Program-made: the position numbers and the translations under genes | Notes under the pieces: generated by a model | What the model was told of the DNA's origin: nothing | Databases searched by the model: none | What the model saw: the letters and a program-made list of their open reading frames with translations, nothing else | Part shown: piece after piece, positions 26,893 through 35,382 of the stretch | Position numbering within the stretch: the stretch's first letter is position 1 | Layout: the number at the start of each line of letters is the position of its first letter | NCBI RefSeq assembly: GCF_007992715.1 | Contig: NZ_BKAU01000001.1 | Location: forward strand, 372,001-436,000 | Length of the DNA: 64,000 bases | Source: Chitinophaga cymbidii | Lineage (GTDB): Bacteria; Bacteroidota; Bacteroidia; Chitinophagales; Chitinophagaceae | Reading direction: 5' to 3'

Positions 26893-28179
26893 ATGATGAT
26901 TTTACAAACCGACGAACAAACAATCGGCGACCTGGGCATTTTCGGGAAACACGACAGCAGGAGCATTTACGATATTTACAACCGCACCCATACCCGTGGC
27001 GGCGAATCGCTGCTGGAAGAAATGTTCCGCAATCCGCTGTCGGACAAAGCGGAGATCAACAGACGCAGTAACATCATAGAGAACTTTGCGAGGCTGAACA
27101 TTCCCTTTCCGTACAACGGTTCCTTATTTGACGTGGTGGAAAAATACCTCCTGCATGGCGCTGAAAATCATAGTAACGGTAGCCAGTCCGTACTCGGAGA
27201 AAAGGAGATACAGAACGGTGTTGCCGGGGTCATTGAGCTGATCAGGCTCACCAGCGGTTTCGTGAAGAACAGCGCATTGGGGGAAATAGACGCATATGCA
27301 ACAGAATATGACAGCATTACTCACCTGGTGGAAGATCCGGCGTTCAGCCCCGTGCTTCGCCTGCCGCAAAAAGAGAAACCTTCCTATGCGGCGATCACCG
27401 CTTTCGACGCGCTGTTCAGGAACAGTGAAAGACACAAGCTGGAAGCACTGCTGCGGCATATTTACCTGCTGGATGTGTACATGTCCGTAGCACAGACAGC
27501 CGCTGAAAGAAAATTCGTTTTCCCGCGGGCGCTGGATAAAGGGCAGTGCTTGCTTACGCTGGAGGGTGTATACTATCCGGGGCTGCAACAGCCGGTGGGG
27601 AACAATATTTCCATCGACTCCGCATCGAACGTTATCTTTCTGACCGGCGCCAACATGGCCGGCAAGTCCACTTTCCTCCGCGCGCTGAGCACGGCGCTGT
27701 ACGTGGCGCACATGGGGTTTCCCGTTGCGGCGACCGCCATGTCGTTCTCCGTCATGGACGGTCTTTACACCACCATCAACCTGCCGGACAACCTGGGGAT
27801 CGGGGCCAGCCATTTTTATGCGGAAGTGACAAGAGTGAAAAAAATGGCGACGGCATTAAGCAGCGGCAAATCGTACTTCATCCTGTTTGATGAACTGTTC
27901 AGGGGCACCAACGTAAAAGACGCGCATGAAGCGACCGTAGCCGTCATGAAAGGATTTGCCACGAAGGCCAACAGCATCTTCATCATCTCCTCCCATATTG
28001 TGGAAGCGGGCGAATCGCTGCAGCAGCAGAAAAACGTTTCGTTCCTGTACATGCCTACCAGAATGAACGGGCATACACCAACGTATACGTATAAACTGGA
28101 ACGCGGCATTACAGACGACCGGCACGGCATGGTCATTATCAGAAATGAAGGCATACTGGACATACTGAAGAAAAACTGA
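26893..28179 (+). CDS. truncated MutS-like ATPase (core and ATPase domains only), paralogue 1
   Basis: 428 residues. The protein starts directly in MutS core domain III (SIYDIYNRTHTRGGESLLEEM, then NPLSDKAEINRRSNIIENF). It lacks the mismatch-recognition domain with its Phe-x-Glu motif and the connector domain. The ATPase has Walker A TGANMAGKST, the signature-type segment SHFYAEVTRVKK and Walker B with D-loop FILFDELFRGTNVKDAH. It would dimerise through the ATPase, perhaps with the paralogue encoded 7 bases downstream. Operon position after an ABC transporter argues against general mismatch repair. Actual role unknown. Confidence 0.88.
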   Translation: MMILQTDEQTIGDLGIFGKHDSRSIYDIYNRTHTRGGESLLEEMFRNPLSDKAEINRRSNIIENFARLNIPFPYNGSLFDVVEKYLLHGAENHSNGSQSVLGEKEIQNGVAGVIELIRLTSGFVKNSALGEIDAYATEYDSITHLVEDPAFSPVLRLPQKEKPSYAAITAFDALFRNSERHKLEALLRHIYLLDVYMSVAQTAAERKFVFPRALDKGQCLLTLEGVYYPGLQQPVGNNISIDSASNVIFLTGANMAGKSTFLRALSTALYVAHMGFPVAATAMSFSVMDGLYTTINLPDNLGIGASHFYAEVTRVKKMATALSSGKSYFILFDELFRGTNVKDAHEATVAVMKGFATKANSIFIISSHIVEAGESLQQQKNVSFLYMPTRMNGHTPTYTYKLERGITDDRHGMVIIRNEGILDILKKN

Positions 28180-28186
28180 TCAAAAC

Positions 28187-29515
28187 ATGAGTTTCAATAT
28201 AGACAAACAGACCCTTGATGAGCTGAACCTGATGGGGAAATTCCGGCAGGGCTCGGTGTATCATCTGTTCAATCGCACTAAAACACGCGGAGGCGAACAA
28301 CTGCTCGATAAAATGTTCCGCCACCCGCTCGGCAGCAGCGATGCCATCAACGAGCGCAGCAGGATATTCCATTTCTTTCAGCAGGCGGGGCATACTTTTC
28401 CCTTTGACGCATTGCAGGTGACTTTCATGCACGAGTACCTGGACACAGGCGGAAGCAGGAACGCCGCCTTTACCATGGCCTCGCTGCTGGTTATAAAGAG
28501 CCTCGCGGTGCTCACCAGGGATGAAAGGTACAAGGAGATCATTCAGCGGATGCACGCCACCATCATCACGCTCAACAAATGCAGGGCCTTTGTGGCTTCG
28601 CTCCGCCATGCGCCGGAACCTTATGCCGGTCACATCGCTGCTATACGGGACATCCTGGAAAGCAGCCAGGTAAAAGACCTGTCCAACATCGACATATACC
28701 AGTCCATTCCCATGAAAACCCTCTCCCATTACGACAGCCTGCTCAAGGGCAAGCTCCGGCAAAAAATGGGGTCCGTCCTCGCCTTCATCTATGAAACCGA
28801 TGTTTACATCGCTGTTGGCAGCGTAGCCGCGGAAAAGAACTTTGGCTACGCGGCCGCGCTGCCTCCCGAAGCGAATGTTTTCTCCGCGAAAGACCTGCGC
28901 CATCCCTGCCTCTCAAAGGCGGTAGGCAACAACGTGATGATGGAAAAAGATTCCAACGTATTGTTCCTGACCGGCGCTAACATGGCCGGGAAGTCCACGC
29001 TGATGAAATCCATCGGCATCGGCTTTTACCTGGCGCATATGGGTTTTCCCGTTGCGGCATCCGGCATGGAGTTTTCGGTGCGCGAGGGTTTGTATTCTTC
29101 TATCAATGTGGCGGATAACATCGGTCTCGGCTACAGCCATTTCTATGCGGAGGTTGTACGGGTAAAACAGGCCGCCCTGGCGGCAGCCAGCGGTAAAAGG
29201 CTGCTGTTGATGTTTGACGAGCTGTTCAAAGGCACGAATGTAAAGGATGCTTATGACGGGACGCTCGCGGTAACGGAAGGGTTTGCGGGCTTCAGGGAAT
29301 GTTTGTTCATCGTTTCCACGCACATCATTGAAGTGGGAGAAGCATTGAAAGAACTGGACAATATCCGCTTTGCCTACATGCCCACGATCATGGAAGGCGC
29401 GCATCCGCGGTATACTTACCGGTTGCAGGAAGGTATCACGGAAGACCGCCAGGGTATGATGATCATCCGGAATGAAGGGATACTGGAGCTGCTAAATTTC
29501 TCTGTATCTGGCTAG
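28187..29515 (+). CDS. truncated MutS-like ATPase, paralogue 2
   Basis: 442 residues with the same architecture as its upstream neighbour: core domain start SVYHLFNRTKTRGGEQLLDKM, Walker A TGANMAGKST, SHFYAEVVRVKQ and LLMFDELFKGTNVKDAYDG. No mismatch-recognition or connector domain is present. The two proteins are clearly related but far from identical, which fits an old tandem duplication and a heterodimer. The C-terminal block ITEDRQGMMIIRNEGILELL parallels ITDDRHGMVIIRNEGILDIL of paralogue 1. Confidence 0.88.
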   Translation: MSFNIDKQTLDELNLMGKFRQGSVYHLFNRTKTRGGEQLLDKMFRHPLGSSDAINERSRIFHFFQQAGHTFPFDALQVTFMHEYLDTGGSRNAAFTMASLLVIKSLAVLTRDERYKEIIQRMHATIITLNKCRAFVASLRHAPEPYAGHIAAIRDILESSQVKDLSNIDIYQSIPMKTLSHYDSLLKGKLRQKMGSVLAFIYETDVYIAVGSVAAEKNFGYAAALPPEANVFSAKDLRHPCLSKAVGNNVMMEKDSNVLFLTGANMAGKSTLMKSIGIGFYLAHMGFPVAASGMEFSVREGLYSSINVADNIGLGYSHFYAEVVRVKQAALAAASGKRLLLMFDELFKGTNVKDAYDGTLAVTEGFAGFRECLFIVSTHIIEVGEALKELDNIRFAYMPTIMEGAHPRYTYRLQEGITEDRQGMMIIRNEGILELLNFSVSG

Positions 29516-29580
29516 TATTTCTCCGTTATTGGTATGCGGAATCATCGAATTTTGCAGCTGCAAACCAAACGCATTAGAGA

Positions 29581-30333
29581 ATGAGAAAACAACTGCGCAT
29601 ACAATGGATATGGGCCGCGGCAGCTATTGTATTGCTGGGCATGAGCGCTTGCTCGAAAGATAATGAGAAAGACAACCAACCGGAACCTTCAGGAGAAGCA
29701 ACCATCTACAACAAGCTGATCACCGTCAGCAACTTTACCGGCGATACCAGCTCCCTCACCGCGCCGGACGCCAACAGGGAAGTGATCTTCTACAGCCTTG
29801 AGCTGAACAAACCCTGCCCGGAAGAATACCTGCTGACCAACCGCTGGGACGTATCTTTCAGCGGCGTGTATAATACCTCCATCGGCGGTAACTACGGCGC
29901 GGACCCTTCACCTTACGCTTCTTTAGGAAAAGGCGGTCCGGGCAAAGGCGGCGTGATGATCATCGACACGCCATTTTCCAAACTTACCAGCGTACCGGCC
30001 AATGTTACCTTCAGCACAAGAATGGCCGGGTTCGGGCTGGATGCTGATGGCGCCTTTGGGGAAGGGCTGGGCTGGGCGATCTATGACTGGAACGGCGATC
30101 TGCGGTCTACTGTGGGCATCGGTGGTGCTGGCCCCGATCAGGCACATACCTGCTGGGCGCGCCCCGACCGTACGATCATCGTACGCACCGCCCTGGGCAA
30201 CTATGCCAAGCTGCGCATCATCAGCCTGTATAAAGATGCGCCGGACGAGCCGAAAACAAAAGACCCGGCTCCCTACTTCACTTTTGAATATGTCATTGCC
30301 GCTCCCGGCACTATGGATTTTACGATCAAATAA
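29581..30333 (+). CDS. HmuY-family lipoprotein
   Basis: 250 residues, with a lipoprotein signal ending GMSAC near residue 23. The segments LTNRWDVSFSGVYNTSIGGN and RTIIVRTALGNYAKLRIISLYKD are characteristic of the HmuY family. HmuY of Porphyromonas captures haem on the cell surface for a TonB receptor. Other family members may bind different ligands, and I cannot identify haem-ligating histidines by position here. The gene lies 65 bases after the second MutS-like gene and 7 before the next lipoprotein, so it belongs to the same cluster, perhaps with an extra internal promoter. Confidence 0.85.
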   Translation: MRKQLRIQWIWAAAAIVLLGMSACSKDNEKDNQPEPSGEATIYNKLITVSNFTGDTSSLTAPDANREVIFYSLELNKPCPEEYLLTNRWDVSFSGVYNTSIGGNYGADPSPYASLGKGGPGKGGVMIIDTPFSKLTSVPANVTFSTRMAGFGLDADGAFGEGLGWAIYDWNGDLRSTVGIGGAGPDQAHTCWARPDRTIIVRTALGNYAKLRIISLYKDAPDEPKTKDPAPYFTFEYVIAAPGTMDFTIK

Positions 30334-30340
30334 GCCACCC

Positions 30341-31321
30341 ATGAAGATTCATATCAAGCTGTTATCCGGCGCCCTGCTCGCGCTGATGACCATCGCGTCC
30401 TGCACCAAAACGGAAGACCTGCCCGCGCGTACGCAAAGCAGCATGCTTTCGTTCGCCGTTACCAACCTTCCGGATACCCTGATATACGGCGTTGTTGACC
30501 AGACGGACCACACCATCACCGTATACCTGCCGTTTTATTACAACCTCAACATCATCGATCCGCAGATCAAAGTATCCGAAGGCGCAAGCGTGCTGGAAGA
30601 ACTGCTGCCGGTAAACGTGAACGACTCTACGCAGCAGTACACCGTAAAAGGAAAAGACAGTTCCGTCACGGTGTACAAACTGAAAATATATGTGCAGCCG
30701 CCGGGCGTACCGTTCGTGCTCACCGAAATATCCACCGCAGACAGCTATTATGAAACATGGCCGGGATACGGCCAGTTCAGCATCACGGGGTCATTCTACA
30801 CCCTGAACGCCAAGATCGCAGATGCGTGGCTGGTAGATAAGAGCGGCGCCGAACATCCGCTGACGCTGACCGCTATCAGCTCCAGCGGCGATGCTTCCAC
30901 CGGCACCGTACAATACTGGCTTTCCGGCATCCCGGTTCCCAGCACACTGGATAGCGGGCTGTATCATGTGAAAGCGGCCATTTACGGCAGAACGGCGACC
31001 ATGCAATATCCCATAAGAGTAGCGTACCGTCAGCCCGATTTTGGATACTTCACCACCCGCGAAGTGAAGCAGGGCGATAAATTCACATTGGTGGCCCATG
31101 TGTCTTCCGGCAAGGTGTTCACCGGCGTAAAATCGTTCGCCATGTCCGCAGACGGTGTGAACTGGCTGCCGCTGATCGTGGAATCTTACAACCGCGAAGA
31201 AGCCGTTATTAAAGTGCCGGAAGATTTTCCCACCGGCGCATACCAGCGTTACCGCATGGAGTTCGACACCTGGGACCCGATCGTGCGTTCAGGTTCATTC
31301 ACTACCATCACCGCCAAATAA
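30341..31321 (+). CDS. surface lipoprotein with IPT/TIG-like repeats (1)
   Basis: The ATG at 30341 gives 326 residues starting with a lipoprotein signal (lipobox IASC near residue 20). The open frame extends upstream inside the HmuY gene, but that part is a shadow. A DUF5018-like N-terminal domain (SMLSFAVTNLPDTLIYGVVDQTDHTITVYLP, quoted in part) is followed by beta-sandwich segments resembling IPT/TIG domains. It is probably exported to the cell surface as an accessory protein of the SusCD/HmuY system. Confidence 0.78.
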   Translation: MKIHIKLLSGALLALMTIASCTKTEDLPARTQSSMLSFAVTNLPDTLIYGVVDQTDHTITVYLPFYYNLNIIDPQIKVSEGASVLEELLPVNVNDSTQQYTVKGKDSSVTVYKLKIYVQPPGVPFVLTEISTADSYYETWPGYGQFSITGSFYTLNAKIADAWLVDKSGAEHPLTLTAISSSGDASTGTVQYWLSGIPVPSTLDSGLYHVKAAIYGRTATMQYPIRVAYRQPDFGYFTTREVKQGDKFTLVAHVSSGKVFTGVKSFAMSADGVNWLPLIVESYNREEAVIKVPEDFPTGAYQRYRMEFDTWDPIVRSGSFTTITAK

Positions 31322-31350
31322 TGCCTTCACTACATTAAACCGCATTCAGC

Positions 31351-32307
31351 ATGTTCATAAAATATATTCTGCCCGCAGCCGCGCTCTGCCTCGCTTTGCT
31401 TGGCTGCACCAAGAAACAGCCTGATTATCCCTATACCGACCTGCTGCAGTTCTCCGTACAGGATGCCGCGGGCCAGCCGTTGAAAGGCGTGGTGGAAAAC
31501 AACGAGATCATTCTCTACTGGCCGCCGCATCAGATGGTGCCTGATTCCATTACGGCCAATATTACCGTTGCCGAAAGGGCTTCCATCAGCCCCGCATCCG
31601 GCGCCAAAGTGCCCTTTGACGCACAGACCGTATTCACCGTTACCGCGCAGGACGGCTCACAGCAGTCGTACCGCCTCAAACCGGTGATCAACCAACCCAC
31701 ACCACACATCAGGCAGACAAGTCCCAACGAAGTACTCACATACGGCGATCTGCTCACCATTTCCGGTAACTACTTCATCCCCGATTCCGCGCAGACGCGG
31801 GTGTATCTTGTGGATGAAAATAACAATGAAACGCCGCTCGTGTTCTGGTCGCCGTACCCCAACGTGGTGACCGTGGGCGAAGGGATCCTCTGGTGCCGCG
31901 TGCCCGAGCCGGTGAAGGATACGCTTCCCTCCCTCCCGTATGGCGAGTACCGCGTCAAAGTGGTGTCCGGCATACGCACGGTGTACCATAACACCACACT
32001 CAGGATCGGCTTCCTGAACCCGAAGGTTTCCGCTATCCTGCCTTCCGCCAGCGTGCAACGGGGCGATGAGGTAACGTTTAAAGGCGGAAAGTTCATCGGC
32101 ATCACTTCCGTTAAGGGCCAGAACGCCGAATCCGGCGAGGAATATGAATTTGAGCTGTTAGGTTATTCGATGAACGAGCTGAAGCTGAAAGTGCCTGCTA
32201 CCGTGGCGCCGGGCACATACTATCAGTTCACTATAGCATCTGACGCCTATGGGAAAGAGGTGACGAATTTCTGGTTGTATGATGAAAGACTTACGGTAGC
32301 CGAATAG
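31351..32307 (+). CDS. surface lipoprotein with IPT/TIG-like repeats (2)
   Basis: 318 residues with lipobox LLGC near residue 19. Two IPT/TIG-type repeats are visible, starting near TSPNEVLTYGDLLTISGNYF and ILPSASVQRGDEVTFKGGKF. It resembles its upstream neighbour in layout and is the last gene of the cluster, followed 5 bases later by a hairpin terminator. It is probably a surface-exposed binding or scaffold protein. No function can be assigned. Confidence 0.78.
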   Translation: MFIKYILPAAALCLALLGCTKKQPDYPYTDLLQFSVQDAAGQPLKGVVENNEIILYWPPHQMVPDSITANITVAERASISPASGAKVPFDAQTVFTVTAQDGSQQSYRLKPVINQPTPHIRQTSPNEVLTYGDLLTISGNYFIPDSAQTRVYLVDENNNETPLVFWSPYPNVVTVGEGILWCRVPEPVKDTLPSLPYGEYRVKVVSGIRTVYHNTTLRIGFLNPKVSAILPSASVQRGDEVTFKGGKFIGITSVKGQNAESGEEYEFELLGYSMNELKLKVPATVAPGTYYQFTIASDAYGKEVTNFWLYDERLTVAE

Positions 32308-32312
32308 TAAAG

Positions 32313-32352
32313 AAGGCCGTCTCTGTAATAACATTGAGGCGGCCTTACTTAT
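32313..32352 (+). terminator. terminator closing the SusCD/ABC/MutS/HmuY cluster
   Basis: Stem AAGGCCGTCTC (32313-32323) pairs with GAGGCGGCCTT (32336-32346) with one G-T wobble and a 12-base loop. A short T-containing tail follows. Its position directly after the last lipoprotein stop supports a single transcription unit ending here. Confidence 0.7.
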
Positions 32353-32357
32353 ATTTG
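32350..32357 (+). promoter_or_regulatory. -7 box for the methyltransferase gene
   Basis: TATATTTG is an exact TAnnTTTG box, 16 bases before the ATG at 32374 and immediately after the terminator stem. No good -33 TTG is seen at the usual spacing. Confidence 0.45.
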
Positions 32358-32373
32358 CAGTAAAACGAAGCAT

Positions 32374-33132
32374 ATGCCCTGGAATCCCGATGTATACAAC
32401 CAGTTCAAAGAGAAAAGGTATGAGCCGTTTTACGATCTGATCAGTCATATTCAGGCTAAACCGGGTATGAGCATCATCGATCTGGGTTGCGGAACGGGAG
32501 AACTGACAAAGGCTATTGCGGATAAATTTCCCGGAAGCAATGTACTGGGTGTTGATACATCCGCCGAAATGCTGGCAAAAGCTCCGCAACAACATAATAT
32601 TTCCTTCGCGCAAAGATCGGTGGAAGACCAGTTGCAACTTGCTGATAAATGGGATGCTATCGTAGCCAATGCATCTTTACAATGGGTGAATGATCATGCT
32701 GCCCTTTTCCCGAAGATCATTTCAAAGCTTTTACCGGATGGTCAGCTTGCGGTGCAGATGCCCTCGCAGCAGGAGAACCTGCTGAACCAGATCCTGTATG
32801 AACTGGTGCATGAGCAGCCCTACTACGATGCCCTGCATGGCGCCATACGGCATTCGCCGGTGCTGACGCTGGATGAGTATACGCACTTGCTGTACAGCAA
32901 CGGTGCAAAAGAAACGGTGGTATACCAGAAGGTGTACCCGATCATTGCACAATCCATTGAAACCTTATACGATTTCATCTCCGGTTCCGCGCTTGTACCC
33001 TATATGGAGAAACTGGAAGAGCCGGTGAAATCCGCATTTACGGCGGATTTCAAAGAGAGGATAGCCCGTCATTTTACCACTTCCCCTATGGTGTATTCTT
33101 TTAAGCGGGTCATTTTAGTGGCCGGATTCTGA
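32374..33132 (+). CDS. trans-aconitate 2-methyltransferase-like SAM methyltransferase
   Basis: 252 residues. The SAM-binding motif IIDLGCGTGELTKAIADKFP, the acidic VLGVDTSAEML and the NASLQWVNDH segment match the Tam branch of class I methyltransferases, as does the start MPWNPDVYNQFKEKRYEPF. Tam esterifies trans-aconitate, an inhibitor of the citric acid cycle, using S-adenosylmethionine in the cytoplasm. Exact substrate specificity is inferred from likeness only. Confidence 0.83.
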   Translation: MPWNPDVYNQFKEKRYEPFYDLISHIQAKPGMSIIDLGCGTGELTKAIADKFPGSNVLGVDTSAEMLAKAPQQHNISFAQRSVEDQLQLADKWDAIVANASLQWVNDHAALFPKIISKLLPDGQLAVQMPSQQENLLNQILYELVHEQPYYDALHGAIRHSPVLTLDEYTHLLYSNGAKETVVYQKVYPIIAQSIETLYDFISGSALVPYMEKLEEPVKSAFTADFKERIARHFTTSPMVYSFKRVILVAGF

Positions 33133-33143
33133 TTGTCTGCGGT

Positions 33144-33180
33144 CTTTTAAACAAAGCATATTCGGCCTTTTGAACAAAGC
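33144..33180 (+). promoter_or_regulatory. two 14-base direct repeats, candidate AraC-type operator
   Basis: CTTTTAAACAAAGC (33144-33157) and CTTTTGAACAAAGC (33167-33180) differ at one base and are 23 bases apart, about two helical turns. The second copy ends 20 bases before the -7 box, so a bound activator would touch RNA polymerase. The AraC-type gene at 34272 is the natural candidate protein. Confidence 0.6.
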
Positions 33181-33199
33181 TGACCGAAAACCCGTGCGC

Positions 33200-33207
33200 T
33201 ACTTTTG
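33200..33207 (+). promoter_or_regulatory. -7 box of the SDR gene
   Basis: TACTTTTG is an exact TAnnTTTG box, 20 bases before the ATG at 33228. The usual -33 TTG is lacking at normal spacing; its place is taken by the second direct repeat, which fits activator-dependent transcription. Confidence 0.55.
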
Positions 33208-33227
33208 TATCAACAAAACAAATCAAC

Positions 33228-34229
33228 ATGATACAAAACAACTACCAGGGAGCGCTTCAGCACCCGCTTCGCACAGGCTTCAACGCCCGGTCAACCACCA
33301 CGGATATTATCAAAGGTATTGATCTCAGCGGCAAGACCGCCATCGTAACCGGCGGCAACACCGGCATTGGCCTGGAAACCGCGAAAACACTGGCTGCTGC
33401 GGGAGCAACTGTGATCGTTCCGGCTAGGAACCTGGAAAAAGCAAGGGTAAATCTCGAAGGTATCGCCCATGTGGAGATCGAAGTGATGGACATCATGGAC
33501 CCCGCGTCAATAGATGCCTTTGCGGAAAAATTCCTCGCCTCGGGCCGGCCCTTACATTTGCTGATCAATAATGCCGGAATCATGTGGGTGCCGCTGCGCA
33601 GGGATCAACGGGGCATTGAATCCCAGCTGGCCACCAATTACATCGGGCAGTTTCACCTGACCGCCAGGCTCTGGCCCGCGCTCAAACAGGCGAATGGCGC
33701 AAGAGTGGTCAATGTTTCCTCGCTCGGGCATCATATGTCCGCCTTCAACTTTGATGATCCGAATTTTGAGCATCGCGCATACGAGACCCTGCAAGCCTAC
33801 GGTCAATCGAAAACAGCCAGCAACCTGTTCTCGCTGGAGCTGGACAATCGCGCCCAACATTATAATGTAAGAGCTTACTCCGTGCATCCCGGATCAATTG
33901 CCGGTACGGAACTGGGCAGGGAAGCGTCCGTTGAACTGTTCCAGCAAATGGGATTCCTGGATGAGAACGGAAATATGCGGCCGGAGGTGCTGGCCACCTT
34001 AAAGACCATACCACAGGGAGCGGCCACTACCGTATGGGCGGCCACCAGTTCACAGCTTAACGGCATCGGCGGCGTTTACTGTGAGGATGGCGACATCGCA
34101 GCGTTGTTGTCTTCAGACGCAACCCTTCATCAAAGCGGCGTACAACCCTATTCGCTGGACGAGCACAATGCAAAGCGCCTCTGGACGCTTACGGAAGAGA
34201 TGACAGGCATCCTGTTCTCCGTCAAATAA
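33228..34229 (+). CDS. SDR-family oxidoreductase (retinol dehydrogenase-like)
   Basis: 333 residues. The cofactor motif TGGNTGIGLETAKTLA, the NNAGIMW segment and the catalytic AYGQSKTASN are present, as in the longer light-dependent-protochlorophyllide-reductase/retinol-dehydrogenase-like SDRs. It likely oxidises or reduces a small alcohol or carbonyl with NADP(H). The substrate is unknown. An AraC-type regulator gene follows after 42 bases, and repeat elements before the promoter suggest regulation by it. Confidence 0.88.
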   Translation: MIQNNYQGALQHPLRTGFNARSTTTDIIKGIDLSGKTAIVTGGNTGIGLETAKTLAAAGATVIVPARNLEKARVNLEGIAHVEIEVMDIMDPASIDAFAEKFLASGRPLHLLINNAGIMWVPLRRDQRGIESQLATNYIGQFHLTARLWPALKQANGARVVNVSSLGHHMSAFNFDDPNFEHRAYETLQAYGQSKTASNLFSLELDNRAQHYNVRAYSVHPGSIAGTELGREASVELFQQMGFLDENGNMRPEVLATLKTIPQGAATTVWAATSSQLNGIGGVYCEDGDIAALLSSDATLHQSGVQPYSLDEHNAKRLWTLTEEMTGILFSVK

Positions 34230-34253
34230 AACGCTTCCGTAACAGTTTCCCCG

Positions 34254-34261
34254 TAAATTTG
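34254..34261 (+). promoter_or_regulatory. -7 box of the AraC-type regulator gene
   Basis: TAAATTTG is an exact TAnnTTTG box, 10 bases before the ATG at 34272. The regulator therefore probably has its own promoter with a very short leader. Confidence 0.45.
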
Positions 34262-34271
34262 CAAAGGCAAT

Positions 34272-35081
34272 ATGGAATATCAGGCTAAATATATTACCGA
34301 AGATATCAAGCTATCCTGCTACCAGGACAAGTTCTTCAAATCGGACATCATGTTCGAGCATCACATGCTGATCTGGTTCATTTCCGGTGAAACCAAAATT
34401 GTCCGTGCCGAGGGGACCTACCAGTTCCAGAAAGGAGATATTTTCCTGATACCGAGAAATCAGCTCGCTACCATCATCAACTATCCGAAAGACGGGCTGC
34501 CGCATAAAACGGTGGTCATGCACCTGACGACCGAATGGTTGCGGAACTTCTATGCCAGGCTGAATGTCAGGCCGGCAACTGCAGATACCGAAAGGATACG
34601 GCACTATGCTAATCACCCGTTACTGGAAAGTTGCCTGTCATCGCTGATCCCTTATTTCGAAATGAAGAATCTGCCGAAAGATATTGCGCATCTAAAGCTC
34701 ACCGAAGCTGTGACGATCTTGCGTTCGATAGATGCTGACATCGACAATATACTTGCCAATTTCGAGGAGCCCGGCAAGATAGACCTGGCCGACTATATGG
34801 AAAGGAATTTCATGTTTAACCTGCCGCTGGAGAAGTTTGGTTACCTTACCGGCAGGAGCTTAACAACGTTTAAAAGGGATTTCAAGAAGGTGTTTGCTAC
34901 TACGCCACAGCGGTGGCTGACTAAAAAACGGCTTGATCTGGCGCATTATCAGTTTGTGGAAAAAAAGAAGAAACCGATAGATGTTTGTTATGAAGTTGGC
35001 TTTGAAAACCTGTCGCATTTTTCCTTCGCGTTTAAGAAGCAATTTGGTTATGCGCCGACGGCGCTGCTGGAAAATGGGTAG
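34272..35081 (+). CDS. AraC-family transcriptional regulator
   Basis: 269 residues. The N-terminal half is a cupin-like sensing domain (HMLIWFISGETKIV, FQKGDIFLIPRNQ). The C-terminal half is an AraC-type double helix-turn-helix (FGYLTGRSLTTFKRDFKKVF and VCYEVGFENLSHFSFAFKKQFG). It probably controls the SDR gene just upstream through the direct repeats at 33144-33180. Confidence 0.92.
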   Translation: MEYQAKYITEDIKLSCYQDKFFKSDIMFEHHMLIWFISGETKIVRAEGTYQFQKGDIFLIPRNQLATIINYPKDGLPHKTVVMHLTTEWLRNFYARLNVRPATADTERIRHYANHPLLESCLSSLIPYFEMKNLPKDIAHLKLTEAVTILRSIDADIDNILANFEEPGKIDLADYMERNFMFNLPLEKFGYLTGRSLTTFKRDFKKVFATTPQRWLTKKRLDLAHYQFVEKKKKPIDVCYEVGFENLSHFSFAFKKQFGYAPTALLENG

Positions 35082-35382
35082 CGTACTCCTGCACAATGCC
35101 TGCCAGAGAAAGTTATGCGTGACATGCAATATTTTAAGATATAGCCGCTATAGGATCGCTAAGTGATCGCTGAAGGATCACACTGGGTCACGTGGACTTG
35201 ATGCGGAGATGGTGTGTTTTTCGTGTGAACTTGAAAAATTTGTATCCCGGGAAATTCAGGCAATAGGGAACCCTTCACAAGCATGGGCGCTTGCGGCAAA
35301 TTGACTGGAAATATAGTGTGGGAGGGTATGGTGTTCAATGGATAGTTTACTCAACAAAATGCATCCGCTGGCGGGGAATGGC
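35082..35382. other. 301-base gap without a recognised gene
   Basis: No convincing coding sequence on either strand. It holds the inverted repeat GTGATC-N7-GATCAC (35163-35181) soon after the AraC-type gene, without a T-run. A weak hairpin GGGAAT-N5-ATTCCC (about 35375-35390) overlaps the end of the minus-strand gene that follows. Nothing else stands out. Confidence 0.4.
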
